In this document: one piece after another, positions 47,364 through 55,297 of the stretch
Layout: each line of letters begins with the position of its first letter
Position numbering within the stretch: position 1 is the first letter of the stretch
NCBI RefSeq assembly: GCF_006569185.2
Contig: NZ_VIGC02000010.1
Span: forward strand, 62,001-126,000
DNA from: Litorilinea aerophila
Lineage (GTDB): Bacteria > Chloroflexota > Anaerolineae > Caldilineales > Caldilineaceae
DNA length: 64,000 bases
Direction: 5' to 3'
Position numbers and translations under genes: made by a program
The notes under the pieces: model-generated
Database searches by the model: none
Told to the model about the DNA's origin: nothing
What the model saw: the letters and a program-made list of their open reading frames with translations, nothing else

Positions 47364-47443
47364 CGCCGCGAGCGCAGCGAGCAAGGCCGACAAGCGGCGA
47401 AGCCGCCGCGCCGTCCAGCCGAGCGCGAAGCGGTCGGCTGGAC
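47285..47443. repeat. ~160-bp palindromic block, copy 2
   Basis: A direct copy of 43850-44010. It contains attC-like (c), then several further hairpins, including gtccagccga...tcggctggac (47413-47443). In this copy the terminal GCTGAAC box is GCTGGAC. It lies between the cassette genes and intI, where an attI site is expected; I could not identify attI separately. Confidence 0.75.
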
Positions 47444-47523
47444 TTATCATTATCGAGCAAATGACCGATGAATTCGCCCCGAAAGGATAATATCATACAA
47501 ATCGGAGATTATGATCCGCCAAA

Positions 47524-47537
47524 CGAACGATTGATCG
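47524..47537. promoter_or_regulatory. LexA-box-like palindrome upstream of intI
   Basis: CGAACGATTGATCG matches CGAAC-N4-GTTCG with one mismatch and lies 71 bp before the integrase start. SOS control of integron integrases is known in Proteobacteria; lexA with similar boxes is in this same window. No clear -35/-10 was found beside it. Confidence 0.45.
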
Positions 47538-47608
47538 GCGAATCGGCAAAATATGCACAGGCGTTGTCTGGAGCCTGCCATCATAACTTGCCAATCTGGA
47601 GGCACACC

Positions 47609-48580
47609 ATGGCTGACAAACCGAAAAAGCTACTCGACCAGGTGCGGGACAAACTGCGCTTGAAAAACTACAGCTACGCCACCGAAAAGACCTATGTCGG
47701 TTGGATCCGGCGCTATATTCTCTTTCATCAGAAGCGCCATCCCGCAGACATGGGCAAGGCGGAAATCGAGGCCTTTCTCACCCACCTGGCGGTCGAGGGC
47801 AACGTCGCGCCTTCCACGCAGAATCAGGCGCTGCACGCGCTGCTCTTTCTCTATCGGGATGTACTGGAGCAGCCGATCATCGGCAATGTCGAGGCGCTGC
47901 GGGCGCGCGAACGACGGCGATTGCCGACGGTGCTGACCGTGGAAGAGACGCAGCGCGTGCTCAACCACCTGGAGGGCGTCTACCATCTGATCGGGTTGCT
48001 GCTCTACGGCAGTGGGCTGCGCCTGCAGGAGTGCCTGTCGCTGCGCGTCAAGGACATCGACTTTGCCCGGCGGGAGATCACGGTTCGTAGTGGCAAGGGC
48101 GACAAGGATCGGGTGACGATGTTGCCGGAAAAAGCGCTCCCTGAGCTGGAGGCGCATCTAGTGCAGGTACGCCTCCAGTATGAACGTGACCTGGCGCGCG
48201 GCTACGGCATGGCACCGCTGCCCGATGCCCTGGCGCGCAAATACCCGAATGCACCGCGCGAATGGGCCTGGCAATTTGTCTTTCCGTCCGCCTCCCTTTC
48301 TAGAAACCCGCGCCGCGACGATGGCGCCCTCTATCGCTTTCACCTACATGAAAGCCAGGTGCAGCGAGCTGTCCACAAAGCAGCGCGCCAGGCTGACATC
48401 AACAAGCCCGTCAGCCCCCACACCTTCCGCCACTGCTTCGCCACCCATCTGCTCGAGGCCGGCTACGACATCCGCACCGTGCAGGAGCTGCTCGGCCACA
48501 AAAACGTTAAGACCACTATGATCTATACCCACGTCCTCAACCGCGGCCCCCGTGCTGTGCGCAGCCCGCTTGATCGCTGA
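47609..48580 (+). CDS. intI: Integron integrase (IntI-type tyrosine recombinase)
   Basis: A 323-residue IntI. An N-terminal core-binding domain ([21 protein letters not shown]) precedes the catalytic domain. All tyrosine-recombinase residues are present: Arg138 (GSGLRLQE), Lys163 (GKGDKDR), His271 and Arg274 (HTFRH), His297 (LLGHKNV) and Tyr306 (TMIYTHV). The insertion [19 protein letters not shown] (208-226) is the additional domain found only in integron integrases, and the end [12 protein letters not shown] matches the family. It recombines single-stranded attC sites with attI to gain or shuffle cassettes. Start at 47609 with GGAGG 6 bp ahead; the frame is open to 47468. It points away from minus-strand cassettes, as in standard integrons. 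Confidence 0.93.
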   Translation: MADKPKKLLDQVRDKLRLKNYSYATEKTYVGWIRRYILFHQKRHPADMGKAEIEAFLTHLAVEGNVAPSTQNQALHALLFLYRDVLEQPIIGNVEALRARERRRLPTVLTVEETQRVLNHLEGVYHLIGLLLYGSGLRLQECLSLRVKDIDFARREITVRSGKGDKDRVTMLPEKALPELEAHLVQVRLQYERDLARGYGMAPLPDALARKYPNAPREWAWQFVFPSASLSRNPRRDDGALYRFHLHESQVQRAVHKAARQADINKPVSPHTFRHCFATHLLEAGYDIRTVQELLGHKNVKTTMIYTHVLNRGPRAVRSPLDR

Positions 48581-48617
48581 AACAAACAACAAGACGGTAC
48601 CAAATATCGAATGTGGA

Positions 48618-48752
48618 CGTAAAATCCGTCTGGAGCCGGATACGCTGGGTAGGTTGATGGATGCCTTTGGCCTTACCCCGCCGGAGCGACGGGAGTTTCT
48701 GCTTGCGGCCAGCGGGGTGGAGCAGGAGACAGCCGCCACGCTGAGTGCAGTC
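48618..48752 (+). pseudogene. Remnant of an XRE-family regulator
   Basis: A fragment of ~45 codons directly after intI reads RKIRLEPDTLGRLMDAFGLTP, then PERREFLLAASG. This matches the end of XRE-type HTH domains, where a helix L..L.DAL.LPPDER follows the recognition helix. Start, recognition helix and downstream domains are absent. It marks the island's right edge. Confidence 0.5.
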
Positions 48753-48809
48753 CCTTGTGCCCGGCCCAGACGACCAATCTCCTGCGTTTTGTTTCCCCGA
48801 TGGCCTGCT

Positions 48810-49802
48810 TCAGGACCGCAGGGTAGGGCTCTCCAGCACGGCCGGGTTCACCACGTCCGGCGCGCGTCCATCCCGGAAGAAGGCGATGACCCGCTCCACG
48901 GCCATGGTCTCGATGCGGGTGCGCCCTTCCACCGTCAGGGAGGCGCTGTGGGGGGTGGCCACGATGAGGGGGTGATTGCGCAGGGGCGAATCCACGGGCG
49001 GCGGCTCCGGGTCGAAGACGTCCAGCCCGGCGCCGGCCAGCTTGCCGCTCTCCAGGGCTTCTAGCAGCGCGTCGGGATCCACCAGCGGCCCCCGGGCCAG
49101 GTTGAGGAGGAAGGCGCCGTCCTTCATGCGGGCCAGCCGCTCCCGGTTGATGAGGCGGTAGGTCTCCGGCGTGGCGGGCACGTGCAGGCTCAGGAAGTCC
49201 GCCTCGGCCAGGACCGTCTCCAGGTCGGCCAGGGTGACCCCCAGCGCCGCGGCCTGCTCCGGCGTGACGAAGGGATCGGTGGCCAGCACCCGCATGTCGA
49301 AGCCGTGGCGGCAGATCTGGGCCACCCGGCGGCCGATGCGGCCCAGGCCCACCAGCCCCAGGGTCTTGCCCTGCACCTCCACCCCGATCAGGGGGCCGCT
49401 GCGGGGGCCGAACTTGCCCGCGGCCAGGTTGTCGTTGCCCTGCTTGATGCGCTTGGCCAGGTTCAGGAGCATGGCCACCGTGTGCTCCGCGGTGGACTCG
49501 GTGGGGCCGTCGGGGGTGTTGCAGACCACGATGCCGCAGACGGTGGCGTCGTCCAGGTTGATGTTGTCCACGCCGATGCCCGTGCGGGTGATGATGCGCA
49601 GGTTGGGGAGCTGTTCGAAGACGGCCCGGTCGTAGCGCAGGCCCGAGGAGGCCAGGATGGCCTGGGCCGGCCCGGCGTTGGCAAAGGGAGAGGCCGGGGG
49701 CTCCGCTGGAAAGAGCACGGCCACGTGGTCGGGCAAGAGCTTCAGCGCGTCGGAATAGGGGGGCACTTCCACCCAGAGATGAGTCAGGTCGGTGATGGGC
49801 AT
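48810..49802 (-). CDS. D-2-hydroxyacid dehydrogenase
   Basis: A 330-residue phosphoglycerate-dehydrogenase-like enzyme. The NAD-binding motif is LGLVGLGRIGRRV (GxGxxG) with the acceptor Asp downstream in ATDPF. The catalytic set is Arg in LNLARGPLVD, Glu in DVFDPEPPP and His in ATPHSASLT. It reduces a 2-oxoacid or oxidises a D-2-hydroxyacid with NAD(H); the substrate is unknown. It is 14 bp downstream of a sulfatase gene on the same strand, so the product may handle an acid released during degradation of a sulfated carbohydrate. Confidence 0.93.
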   Translation of the reverse strand: MPITDLTHLWVEVPPYSDALKLLPDHVAVLFPAEPPASPFANAGPAQAILASSGLRYDRAVFEQLPNLRIITRTGIGVDNINLDDATVCGIVVCNTPDGPTESTAEHTVAMLLNLAKRIKQGNDNLAAGKFGPRSGPLIGVEVQGKTLGLVGLGRIGRRVAQICRHGFDMRVLATDPFVTPEQAAALGVTLADLETVLAEADFLSLHVPATPETYRLINRERLARMKDGAFLLNLARGPLVDPDALLEALESGKLAGAGLDVFDPEPPPVDSPLRNHPLIVATPHSASLTVEGRTRIETMAVERVIAFFRDGRAPDVVNPAVLESPTLRS

Positions 49803-49816
49803 GGTTTCTTCCCTTT

Positions 49817-51304
49817 CTACTCCAGGCCGCTGGTGAAGGGGCGGCCGCCGAACTGTTCCAGCCGGTCGGCGTGGTGGCCCCGGCCCGTGGCCCGCAGCCG
49901 GGCCAGGTATTGGTGCCAGTCTTTGCTGTGTTCATTGGCGTGCAACGGGCCGCCCTCCCGGATGATGCCCCAGAAGGGGTCGCCCCGCTGGGCCCGGTAC
50001 ATCTGCTCCGCCACCCAGCGGTCCATGCGTTCCAGGCCGGCGCCCAGGACATCCGGCCGCTGCCCGGCCAGGTTGGTGGTCTCGTGGGGATCGGCCGCCA
50101 GGTCGAAGAGCATGTACTCGGGGAAGGCCTTCATGCCGGTGTGGTAGGTGCGGATCAGGAGCCAGTTCTCCCAGCGGACGCTCCGCTGGCAGCTCCAGGC
50201 GCCCTGGCTGATGACCAGGAAGTCCCGGCCCGTCTCCTGGGGGCCGCGCAAGTCCGGCGCGAAGCTGCGGCCGTCCCACGAAGCGGGCTGCTCGCCCCCC
50301 ACCAGCTCCAGGATGGTGGCCGGCAGGTCCAGGTGGTAGTGGAGGCCCCGGCGCACCTGGCCGGCCACGGCGTCGGTGACGCCCGGCCAGCGGACGATCA
50401 GGGGCAGGCGGTTGGTGCACTGGTCGGCCGTCTGGTGGTCGCCCCAGACGTTCAGCTCTCCCTGGTTCTCCCCGTGGTCCGCGCTGATGATGATGGCCGT
50501 CTCCTCGTAGATGCCCAGGTCCTTCAGGTCCTGGATCAGCTTGCCCACGAAGTGATCGGCGTAGTGGATGCCCGTGTCGTAGCCGTCCAGGTGGGCCTTG
50601 GCGTCGTCCAATGTGCGGATGCGGCCCCGGCCCATGCGCCAGACGGGGGGCAGCTGGTCGGTGTAGCCCGGCACCTCGGTGGCGCTGTGGGGGCCGAAGC
50701 TTTCGTTCTGGGCGTCGATGAGCTCCTGGGTGATCCACTCCTCGATGGGCTCGTCGGCAAAGGGGTTGCCGTACGCCTCGGGGTGGTCGTAGGGGGTGTG
50801 GGGATCCCAGAAGTTCACATGGAGGAACCAGTTGTCGGCCTGGCCGTTGGCCTGGAGCCAGCGGCGGGCTGGTGGGTACATTTCGTCCGCGTTTTCCAGG
50901 CCGCCCTTGCCGGTGTCATAGGTCTCGGTGAAGCCGAACCAGACCTGGTAGGCTGTGTGGCGGAAGGGGAAGGGGCTGATGCTGGCGGTGTGGTAGCCGG
51001 CCCGGCGCAGCGTGGCCGCAAAGCTCTCCATGGCCATGCGGCTGCGGAAGCCCCGGCCCGGGCCCTCCAGGGGCAGGTCGGCGTATTCGCCGCCGTGGTT
51101 GACCACGCCAGTGCGGATGCCGAAGTGGCCCGTGAAGAAGGCCGTCCGGCTGGGCAGGCAGGGCGAGTCGGTGGCGTAGAAGTTTTCAAAGCGGACGCCC
51201 TCCGCGGCGATGGCGTCGATGTTGGGGGAAGTCCGCCGGTGGTAGCCGTAGCAGGATAGGTGGTCCGGCCGCAGGGAATCGATGTCGATGTAGAGGATAC
51301 GCAT
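49817..51304 (-). CDS. Sulfatase
   Basis: A 495-residue alkaline-phosphatase-superfamily sulfatase. Metal ligands are in MRILYIDIDSLRPDHLSCYG and later IISADHGENQG. The formylglycine motif SPCLPSRTAFFTGH places the modified residue at Cys49 (C-x-P-S-R). Activation needs a formylglycine-generating enzyme or anSME, neither seen here. No signal peptide is evident, so it acts in the cytoplasm or is exported unconventionally. It removes sulfate esters from an unknown substrate. Second of three minus-strand genes (sulfatase, sulfatase, dehydrogenase). Confidence 0.93.
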   Translation of the reverse strand: MRILYIDIDSLRPDHLSCYGYHRRTSPNIDAIAAEGVRFENFYATDSPCLPSRTAFFTGHFGIRTGVVNHGGEYADLPLEGPGRGFRSRMAMESFAATLRRAGYHTASISPFPFRHTAYQVWFGFTETYDTGKGGLENADEMYPPARRWLQANGQADNWFLHVNFWDPHTPYDHPEAYGNPFADEPIEEWITQELIDAQNESFGPHSATEVPGYTDQLPPVWRMGRGRIRTLDDAKAHLDGYDTGIHYADHFVGKLIQDLKDLGIYEETAIIISADHGENQGELNVWGDHQTADQCTNRLPLIVRWPGVTDAVAGQVRRGLHYHLDLPATILELVGGEQPASWDGRSFAPDLRGPQETGRDFLVISQGAWSCQRSVRWENWLLIRTYHTGMKAFPEYMLFDLAADPHETTNLAGQRPDVLGAGLERMDRWVAEQMYRAQRGDPFWGIIREGGPLHANEHSKDWHQYLARLRATGRGHHADRLEQFGGRPFTSGLE

Positions 51305-51384
51305 GGGCCTTTTCCTTTCTTGGTCTGTGAAATAGCTCTACTGCAGAAACCACAGATGTCGCAGATGGGCACAGATTCAGTGGC

Positions 51385-51475
51385 GTGAGCATCCACGGAT
51401 GCGACGCCGTCCTGTCTGGCCCGGCATCTGAGAATGCCGGCTCCGCGTCGAAGCTCTGAACGACAGGGATTTGTT
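51385..51475. repeat. Dispersed palindromic repeat, copy C
   Basis: Hairpin-forming ggcatctgagaatgcc followed by ggctccgcgtcgaagctctgaacgacaggg resembles 4060-4106 and 3224-3276. It lies in the gap between the two sulfatase genes. Confidence 0.6.
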
Positions 51476-51499
51476 TTCAGCGCTACTCTGTGGAGCCGC

Positions 51500-53035
51500 T
51501 CACGCGCCGGCGATGCGGGGCATGCGGGTGGGCTCCCGCTGGATCTCCGCCTGCACAAATTTCAGCAGCAGCTCGGCCTTCACGTCGGCGTAGTCCGGGT
51601 CATCCCACCGGTTGTGCAGCTCGCCCGGGTCCGTTTCCAGGTCGAAGAGCTCGCCGTAGTCGGCGTTGCGGTAGACGGTGATCTTGTAGCGGTCCGTCAC
51701 CAGGGTGCGCAGGTGGACGGTGGTGGGGTTGTGGCGATTCTCCACCAGCGCGTGGTCCCGGGCTGTGGCCTGCTTGCCCTGCCAGACGGGCAGCTGGTTG
51801 ACCCCCTGCATGAAGCCCGGGGCTTCGATGCCCGCGGCGGCCAGGAAGGTCTGGGGAAAGTCCACCAGGCTCTGGATGGCGTCCGAAACCTGGCCGGCGG
51901 GGATCTGTCCGGGCTGGCGCACGATCATGGGCACCCGCAGCAGGTCTTCGTAGTGGAAGGCGCCCTTGGCGATGAGGCCGTGCTGGCCCAAGAAGTGGCC
52001 GTGGTCTGTGGTGAAGACCACCAGGGTGTTCTCGGCCAGGCCGCTCTGATCCAGGTACTCCAGGATGCGGCCGATCTCCTGGTCGATGAGGCTGATCATG
52101 CCGTAGTAGGCGGCCATGCTGCGCTGCAGCTCTTCTTCGGTGTGCAGGTGGGAGTGGAAGCCGTGGAGCCCCTGGCCGCCTGGCTCCTGGTAGTCCGAAA
52201 AGTCCGGGGCTGCCTCTCGGGTGCGGGCGAAGTGGGGTGGCATGCGGTCAAATTCCCCCTCCACGTAGCGACCCGGCTTCATCTCGGCCGGGTCGTACAT
52301 GCTGGCCCATGGTTCCGGCACCACGTAGGGCGGGTGGGGGTCGAAGAAGCTGGCCCAGAGGTAGAAGGGCTTGCCGGCCTGGCGGCAGCGTTCCATGTGG
52401 GCGATGGTGCGTTCGCCCACCCAGTGGCTGTGGTGGAACTCTTCCGGCAGATCCCAGGTGAGGCTGTCCCGCATGTAGTAGGGGCCGCTGTACTTGTCGT
52501 TGGGATCCCGGGGCCACTTCTGGAAATAATCCTGCCAGTTGGTGAGCCCCTTCTCCTCCATCCAGATGGCGTAGTGCTGGCCCGCGTGGGACTCGTTGGC
52601 GTGCATGCGGGCGGTTTCCACGTGGTTGAAACCGTACCACGGCCCGTGGAAGTTCCGCCAGAAGTCCAGGTCCCGCAGGAGGGGCTGGCATTCGATGGAT
52701 TCGCTGCCCGGTGCGGAAGCCAGGGGTTGGAAGTGGGCCTTGCCGATGAGGATGGACTCGTAGCCGTGTTGCTGGAAGAGGTCGCCCACGGTGGGCACAT
52801 CCTCGGGCAGTTTGACGCCGATGGCCCAGCAGCCGTGCCAGGCCGGGTACATGCCGGTGACCAGGGTGGCCCGGGTGGGGGAGCAGGTGGGGTTGGGACA
52901 GTAGGCCCGGGTGAAGCGGGTACCCTCCCGGGCCAGCCGATCCAGGGCCGGTGTCCGAATGGCCGGGTTCACCGTGCCCAACGTGCTGTAGTGCTGCTGG
53001 TCGGTGGTGATGAAAAGGATATTCGGCTGTGACAC
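51500..53035 (-). CDS. Sulfatase
   Basis: A 511-residue arylsulfatase-type enzyme. The start SQPNILFITTDQQHY holds the metal-binding Asp. The formylglycine motif NPTCSPTRATLVTGMYP puts the modified cysteine at residue 51 (C-x-P-T-R). TTDHGHFLGQHGL carries the distal metal ligands. It hydrolyses sulfate esters. The likely start is GTG at 53035 with GGAAAGG 8 bp ahead; the open frame continues to 53341 through sequence without family resemblance. Two sulfatases and a hydroxyacid dehydrogenase in a row suggest use of a sulfated glycan or sulfate ester. Confidence 0.92.
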   Translation of the reverse strand: MSQPNILFITTDQQHYSTLGTVNPAIRTPALDRLAREGTRFTRAYCPNPTCSPTRATLVTGMYPAWHGCWAIGVKLPEDVPTVGDLFQQHGYESILIGKAHFQPLASAPGSESIECQPLLRDLDFWRNFHGPWYGFNHVETARMHANESHAGQHYAIWMEEKGLTNWQDYFQKWPRDPNDKYSGPYYMRDSLTWDLPEEFHHSHWVGERTIAHMERCRQAGKPFYLWASFFDPHPPYVVPEPWASMYDPAEMKPGRYVEGEFDRMPPHFARTREAAPDFSDYQEPGGQGLHGFHSHLHTEEELQRSMAAYYGMISLIDQEIGRILEYLDQSGLAENTLVVFTTDHGHFLGQHGLIAKGAFHYEDLLRVPMIVRQPGQIPAGQVSDAIQSLVDFPQTFLAAAGIEAPGFMQGVNQLPVWQGKQATARDHALVENRHNPTTVHLRTLVTDRYKITVYRNADYGELFDLETDPGELHNRWDDPDYADVKAELLLKFVQAEIQREPTRMPRIAGA

Positions 53036-53109
53036 AAGGGGCGCCTTTCCGGTGAATCGCTGTTTGTATGGAAAGCAAACGCTGTCGCCGGGCACCGGGC
53101 CGGGCCGTC

Positions 53110-54249
53110 TCAGCGCCAGGTGAAGTTGCGCACTTCGCTGGGTGGGCTGGCCGCTTCCAGGGCCAGCTGTTCGCCATTGCCAGGCTTCACCCGCACCACA
53201 GAGACCTGCCAGGCGTAGCTGGCCTCTTGACCCGCGGGCGGGGCCAGCTCGATGCCCAGGCGGTAGCTGGTGGCTTTGGTCCAGATGCTGGGAATGGTCT
53301 GGGCCGCGCCGCCCGATGGGTAGATGAGCAGGACATACCACTCGTTGGGCGCCAGCAGGTCCACGCTGATCCAGCGCAGGAGGACGCTCTCGTTGCGGGG
53401 GAGCACGGCTCCGTCCGGAGGACCCAGCAGGCGCGGCTCGATGTAGATGGTATCCACGATGGCCGGCGTGAGGGTGTTGCCGCCATTGGGGCTGCCCCCG
53501 TCGGCGGACGCGGTGGGGGTGGCCGGGGAGCTGGCCAGCACTTCGGGCGGCAACTGGGGCACCGGCACGATGAGGACATCGCCGGGACGGATCACGTCGT
53601 TGGCAGCCAGGTTGTTGGCGGCCAGGATGTCCTGCACGGTGCTGCCAAACTGGTTGGCAATGGAAATAATGGTGTCGCCAGCCTGGACGGTGTATTCAAA
53701 GCGGGAGGCCACCGTGTTGGAGGAGGCGGTGCCTTCCGTGCGGGTGACCGGGATGATCAGCTCGTCGTCGGCCCGAATCAGTTCGCTGGTCAGCCCATTG
53801 GCTGCCTGGATCTCCTCCACGGTGACGCCGTAGAAGGTGGCAATGGAAAGCAGGGTTTCGCCGGGGCGCACCCGGTGGCGCACGGTGGTGGTCGTGGTGA
53901 CGCCGGCTGCGGTGGGCACAGGCGTGGCCGTAGGGGGGGCCTCCGCCGAGGCGGTGGGGGTGGGCGTGTCGGTCATCAGGGGGATGTTGGTGGGCAAAAT
54001 GGCCAGGCCCTGCTCCCCGCTCCCCTGTTCCGCCTGGGGCTGGCTGGCGATTTGCCACCAGAAGGCCAGCACCGCCAGGACCGCCAGCACCAAAAGCGTG
54101 TCCACCCATGAGACCCGCTGCCGCCGGCGGGGCCGGATGCGCAGGTCATGGCCACACATGAAACAGCTTTCTGCATCGCGGGCGACCCGGGTGCCACAGT
54201 TGGGGCAACGCCGTTCAGCAACCGCTGGGGATATCTGTTCTCGAGCCAT
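53110..54249 (-). CDS. Zinc-ribbon / membrane / double LysM protein
   Basis: A 379-residue protein. The N-terminus has a zinc ribbon (CPNCG ... CFMCG), then basic residues and one membrane helix (VDTLLVLAVLAVLAFWW), then a Thr/Pro/Ala-rich linker. Two LysM domains follow: VRPGETLLSIATFYGVTVEE and VQAGDTIISIANQFGSTVQD. The C-terminal ~130 residues are Ig-like (RLLGPPDGAVLPRNESVLLRW). The ribbon is predicted cytoplasmic and the LysM part outside, binding peptidoglycan or another glycan. Start at ATG 54249. A TATAAT box ends only 8 bp upstream, so the message may be leaderless. Confidence 0.85.
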   Translation of the reverse strand: MAREQISPAVAERRCPNCGTRVARDAESCFMCGHDLRIRPRRRQRVSWVDTLLVLAVLAVLAFWWQIASQPQAEQGSGEQGLAILPTNIPLMTDTPTPTASAEAPPTATPVPTAAGVTTTTTVRHRVRPGETLLSIATFYGVTVEEIQAANGLTSELIRADDELIIPVTRTEGTASSNTVASRFEYTVQAGDTIISIANQFGSTVQDILAANNLAANDVIRPGDVLIVPVPQLPPEVLASSPATPTASADGGSPNGGNTLTPAIVDTIYIEPRLLGPPDGAVLPRNESVLLRWISVDLLAPNEWYVLLIYPSGGAAQTIPSIWTKATSYRLGIELAPPAGQEASYAWQVSVVRVKPGNGEQLALEAASPPSEVRNFTWR

Positions 54250-54257
54250 TGCTGGCA

Positions 54258-54287
54258 ATTATAGCACTGATGGGGCCTGGTCGTGAA
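54258..54287 (-). promoter_or_regulatory. Promoter of the LysM gene, possibly leaderless
   Basis: On the minus strand TTCACG (54287-54282), an 18-bp spacer and a perfect TATAAT (54263-54258). The start codon at 54249 is 8 bp beyond the -10, so transcription would begin at or next to the ATG. Confidence 0.5.
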
Positions 54288-54318
54288 AGCGGGTGAACGG
54301 GTGGATGAAAACAGGAAA

Positions 54319-54351
54319 GCGGTGTGCAGGAGGGGCTATCCTGCACACCGC
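54319..54351 (-). terminator. Intrinsic terminator of the cytochrome c gene
   Basis: A perfect 13-bp stem, 54319-54331 with 54339-54351. On the minus strand it is followed by TTTCCTGTTTTC. Confidence 0.75.
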
Positions 54352-54390
54352 CCGGTTCACCCAATGCTGGCTGGCCTGGGAGGCCGTTGC

Positions 54391-54945
54391 TCAGGGCTGG
54401 CCGTGCTGTTCCAACATGTAGGCGATCAGGTCGGCGATCTCCTGCTCACTCAGGGTATCCCCAAAATTTTGGGGCATGATGTTGGCAGGGTAGCCCGGCA
54501 CCACAAAGGAATTGGGGTCCACGATGCTCTCGTAGAGATAGAGGGCCGGGCTCATGCCGGGCACCCGCTCGGTGGCCGTATCGCCGATGTTGTGCCAGGT
54601 CGGACCGGTCATCTGCTGGGCCGGATCCAGAGAATGGCAACCCACACAGCCGTACTGCAGGGCCAGGTCCGCGCCGTGGCTGGGGTCGGCGTTGGCCAGG
54701 GCGTCGGCAATGGCCGGCGGCAGCCCCGCGGTAATCTCTTCTGGCGAAAGGTCGGCCAGGCGTTTGGGCTCCGGCGTGGGCTGAATGACCACTTCTGAGC
54801 CTGCCTCCGCTGCGGCCAGTTTCTCGCCCAGATCAGGCGAAATGATTTCGGCGTTGGCATTCGGCGTGCAGCTGGCAACGGCCAGGCTCAAGAGGGCGAG
54901 GATGATCAAAAGCGCGATCTTGGGCGTGCGCAGCAGAGACTCCAT
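54391..54945 (-). CDS. Cytochrome c lipoprotein
   Basis: A 184-residue exported cytochrome. The signal peptide ends in a lipobox (LLSLAVASC), predicting a lipid-anchored protein outside the membrane. A ~55-residue linker precedes a class I cytochrome c domain with heme motif CVGCH in [12 protein letters not shown] and the distal Met in [14 protein letters not shown], with the usual C-terminal helix [11 protein letters not shown]. It probably passes electrons to a terminal oxidase or another carrier; no such genes adjoin it. Start at ATG 54945 with GGAGGTACGG ahead; a TTG 12 bp upstream would overlap the ribosome site. Confidence 0.9.
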   Translation of the reverse strand: MESLLRTPKIALLIILALLSLAVASCTPNANAEIISPDLGEKLAAAEAGSEVVIQPTPEPKRLADLSPEEITAGLPPAIADALANADPSHGADLALQYGCVGCHSLDPAQQMTGPTWHNIGDTATERVPGMSPALYLYESIVDPNSFVVPGYPANIMPQNFGDTLSEQEIADLIAYMLEQHGQP

Positions 54946-55003
54946 CCGTACCTCCAAACTCCCTGGGTTCGTTCATGGTCGTGTTTGTTTCAACGCTGGG
55001 CAC

Positions 55004-55012
55004 AGTGTAACA
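55004..55012 (-). promoter_or_regulatory. Extended -10 promoter for the cytochrome c gene
   Basis: TGTTACACT on the minus strand (55012-55004) is a TGn-extended -10 without a clear -35; it would give a ~50 nt leader. Confidence 0.35.
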
Positions 55013-55212
55013 CAGGCCGGGGCATCTCCCCAATTTCCCCCTCTGTCTGCGGAATAATTCACAAAATGACTTTGCCCCGCAACCACAGATTTTACAGATG
55101 AACCTGGATGCCGCCCTGCGCGAGGGTTGCCCTGGGCGGAGGGAGCATCCTCCTCGGTCTTTGTCGGGATATTTCCGCCAGGCTATGTCAGTGCGACCTA
55201 TCGGCGGGCCTG

Positions 55213-55221
55213 TGATACAAT
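55213..55221 (+). promoter_or_regulatory. Extended -10 promoter for the MFS gene
   Basis: TGATACAAT (55213-55221) is a TGn-extended -10; no strong -35 precedes it. The start would lie ~70 bp upstream of the MFS gene. The rest of the 54946-55297 gap holds a repeat fragment (55080-55165) and nothing else recognised. Confidence 0.35.
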
Positions 55222-55297
55222 GGGCCCATTGAGCTGGCTGATCAACCCTGTGATCCTGATGATCAATAAACATTCCTGAAGCGCCCCTGTGCCTGCC

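Noticed and set aside
47468-47608. Upstream extension of the integrase frame
   Set aside because: The 47 extra residues do not fit the IntI family, and GGAGG is correctly placed before the ATG at 47609.
48552-49064. 170-codon plus-strand frame after intI
   Set aside because: Only the first part resembles an XRE fragment; the rest is antisense to the hydroxyacid dehydrogenase gene.
49871-51259. 462-codon open frame antisense to the first sulfatase
   Set aside because: No recognisable domain; the minus-strand sulfatase has its full active-site set.
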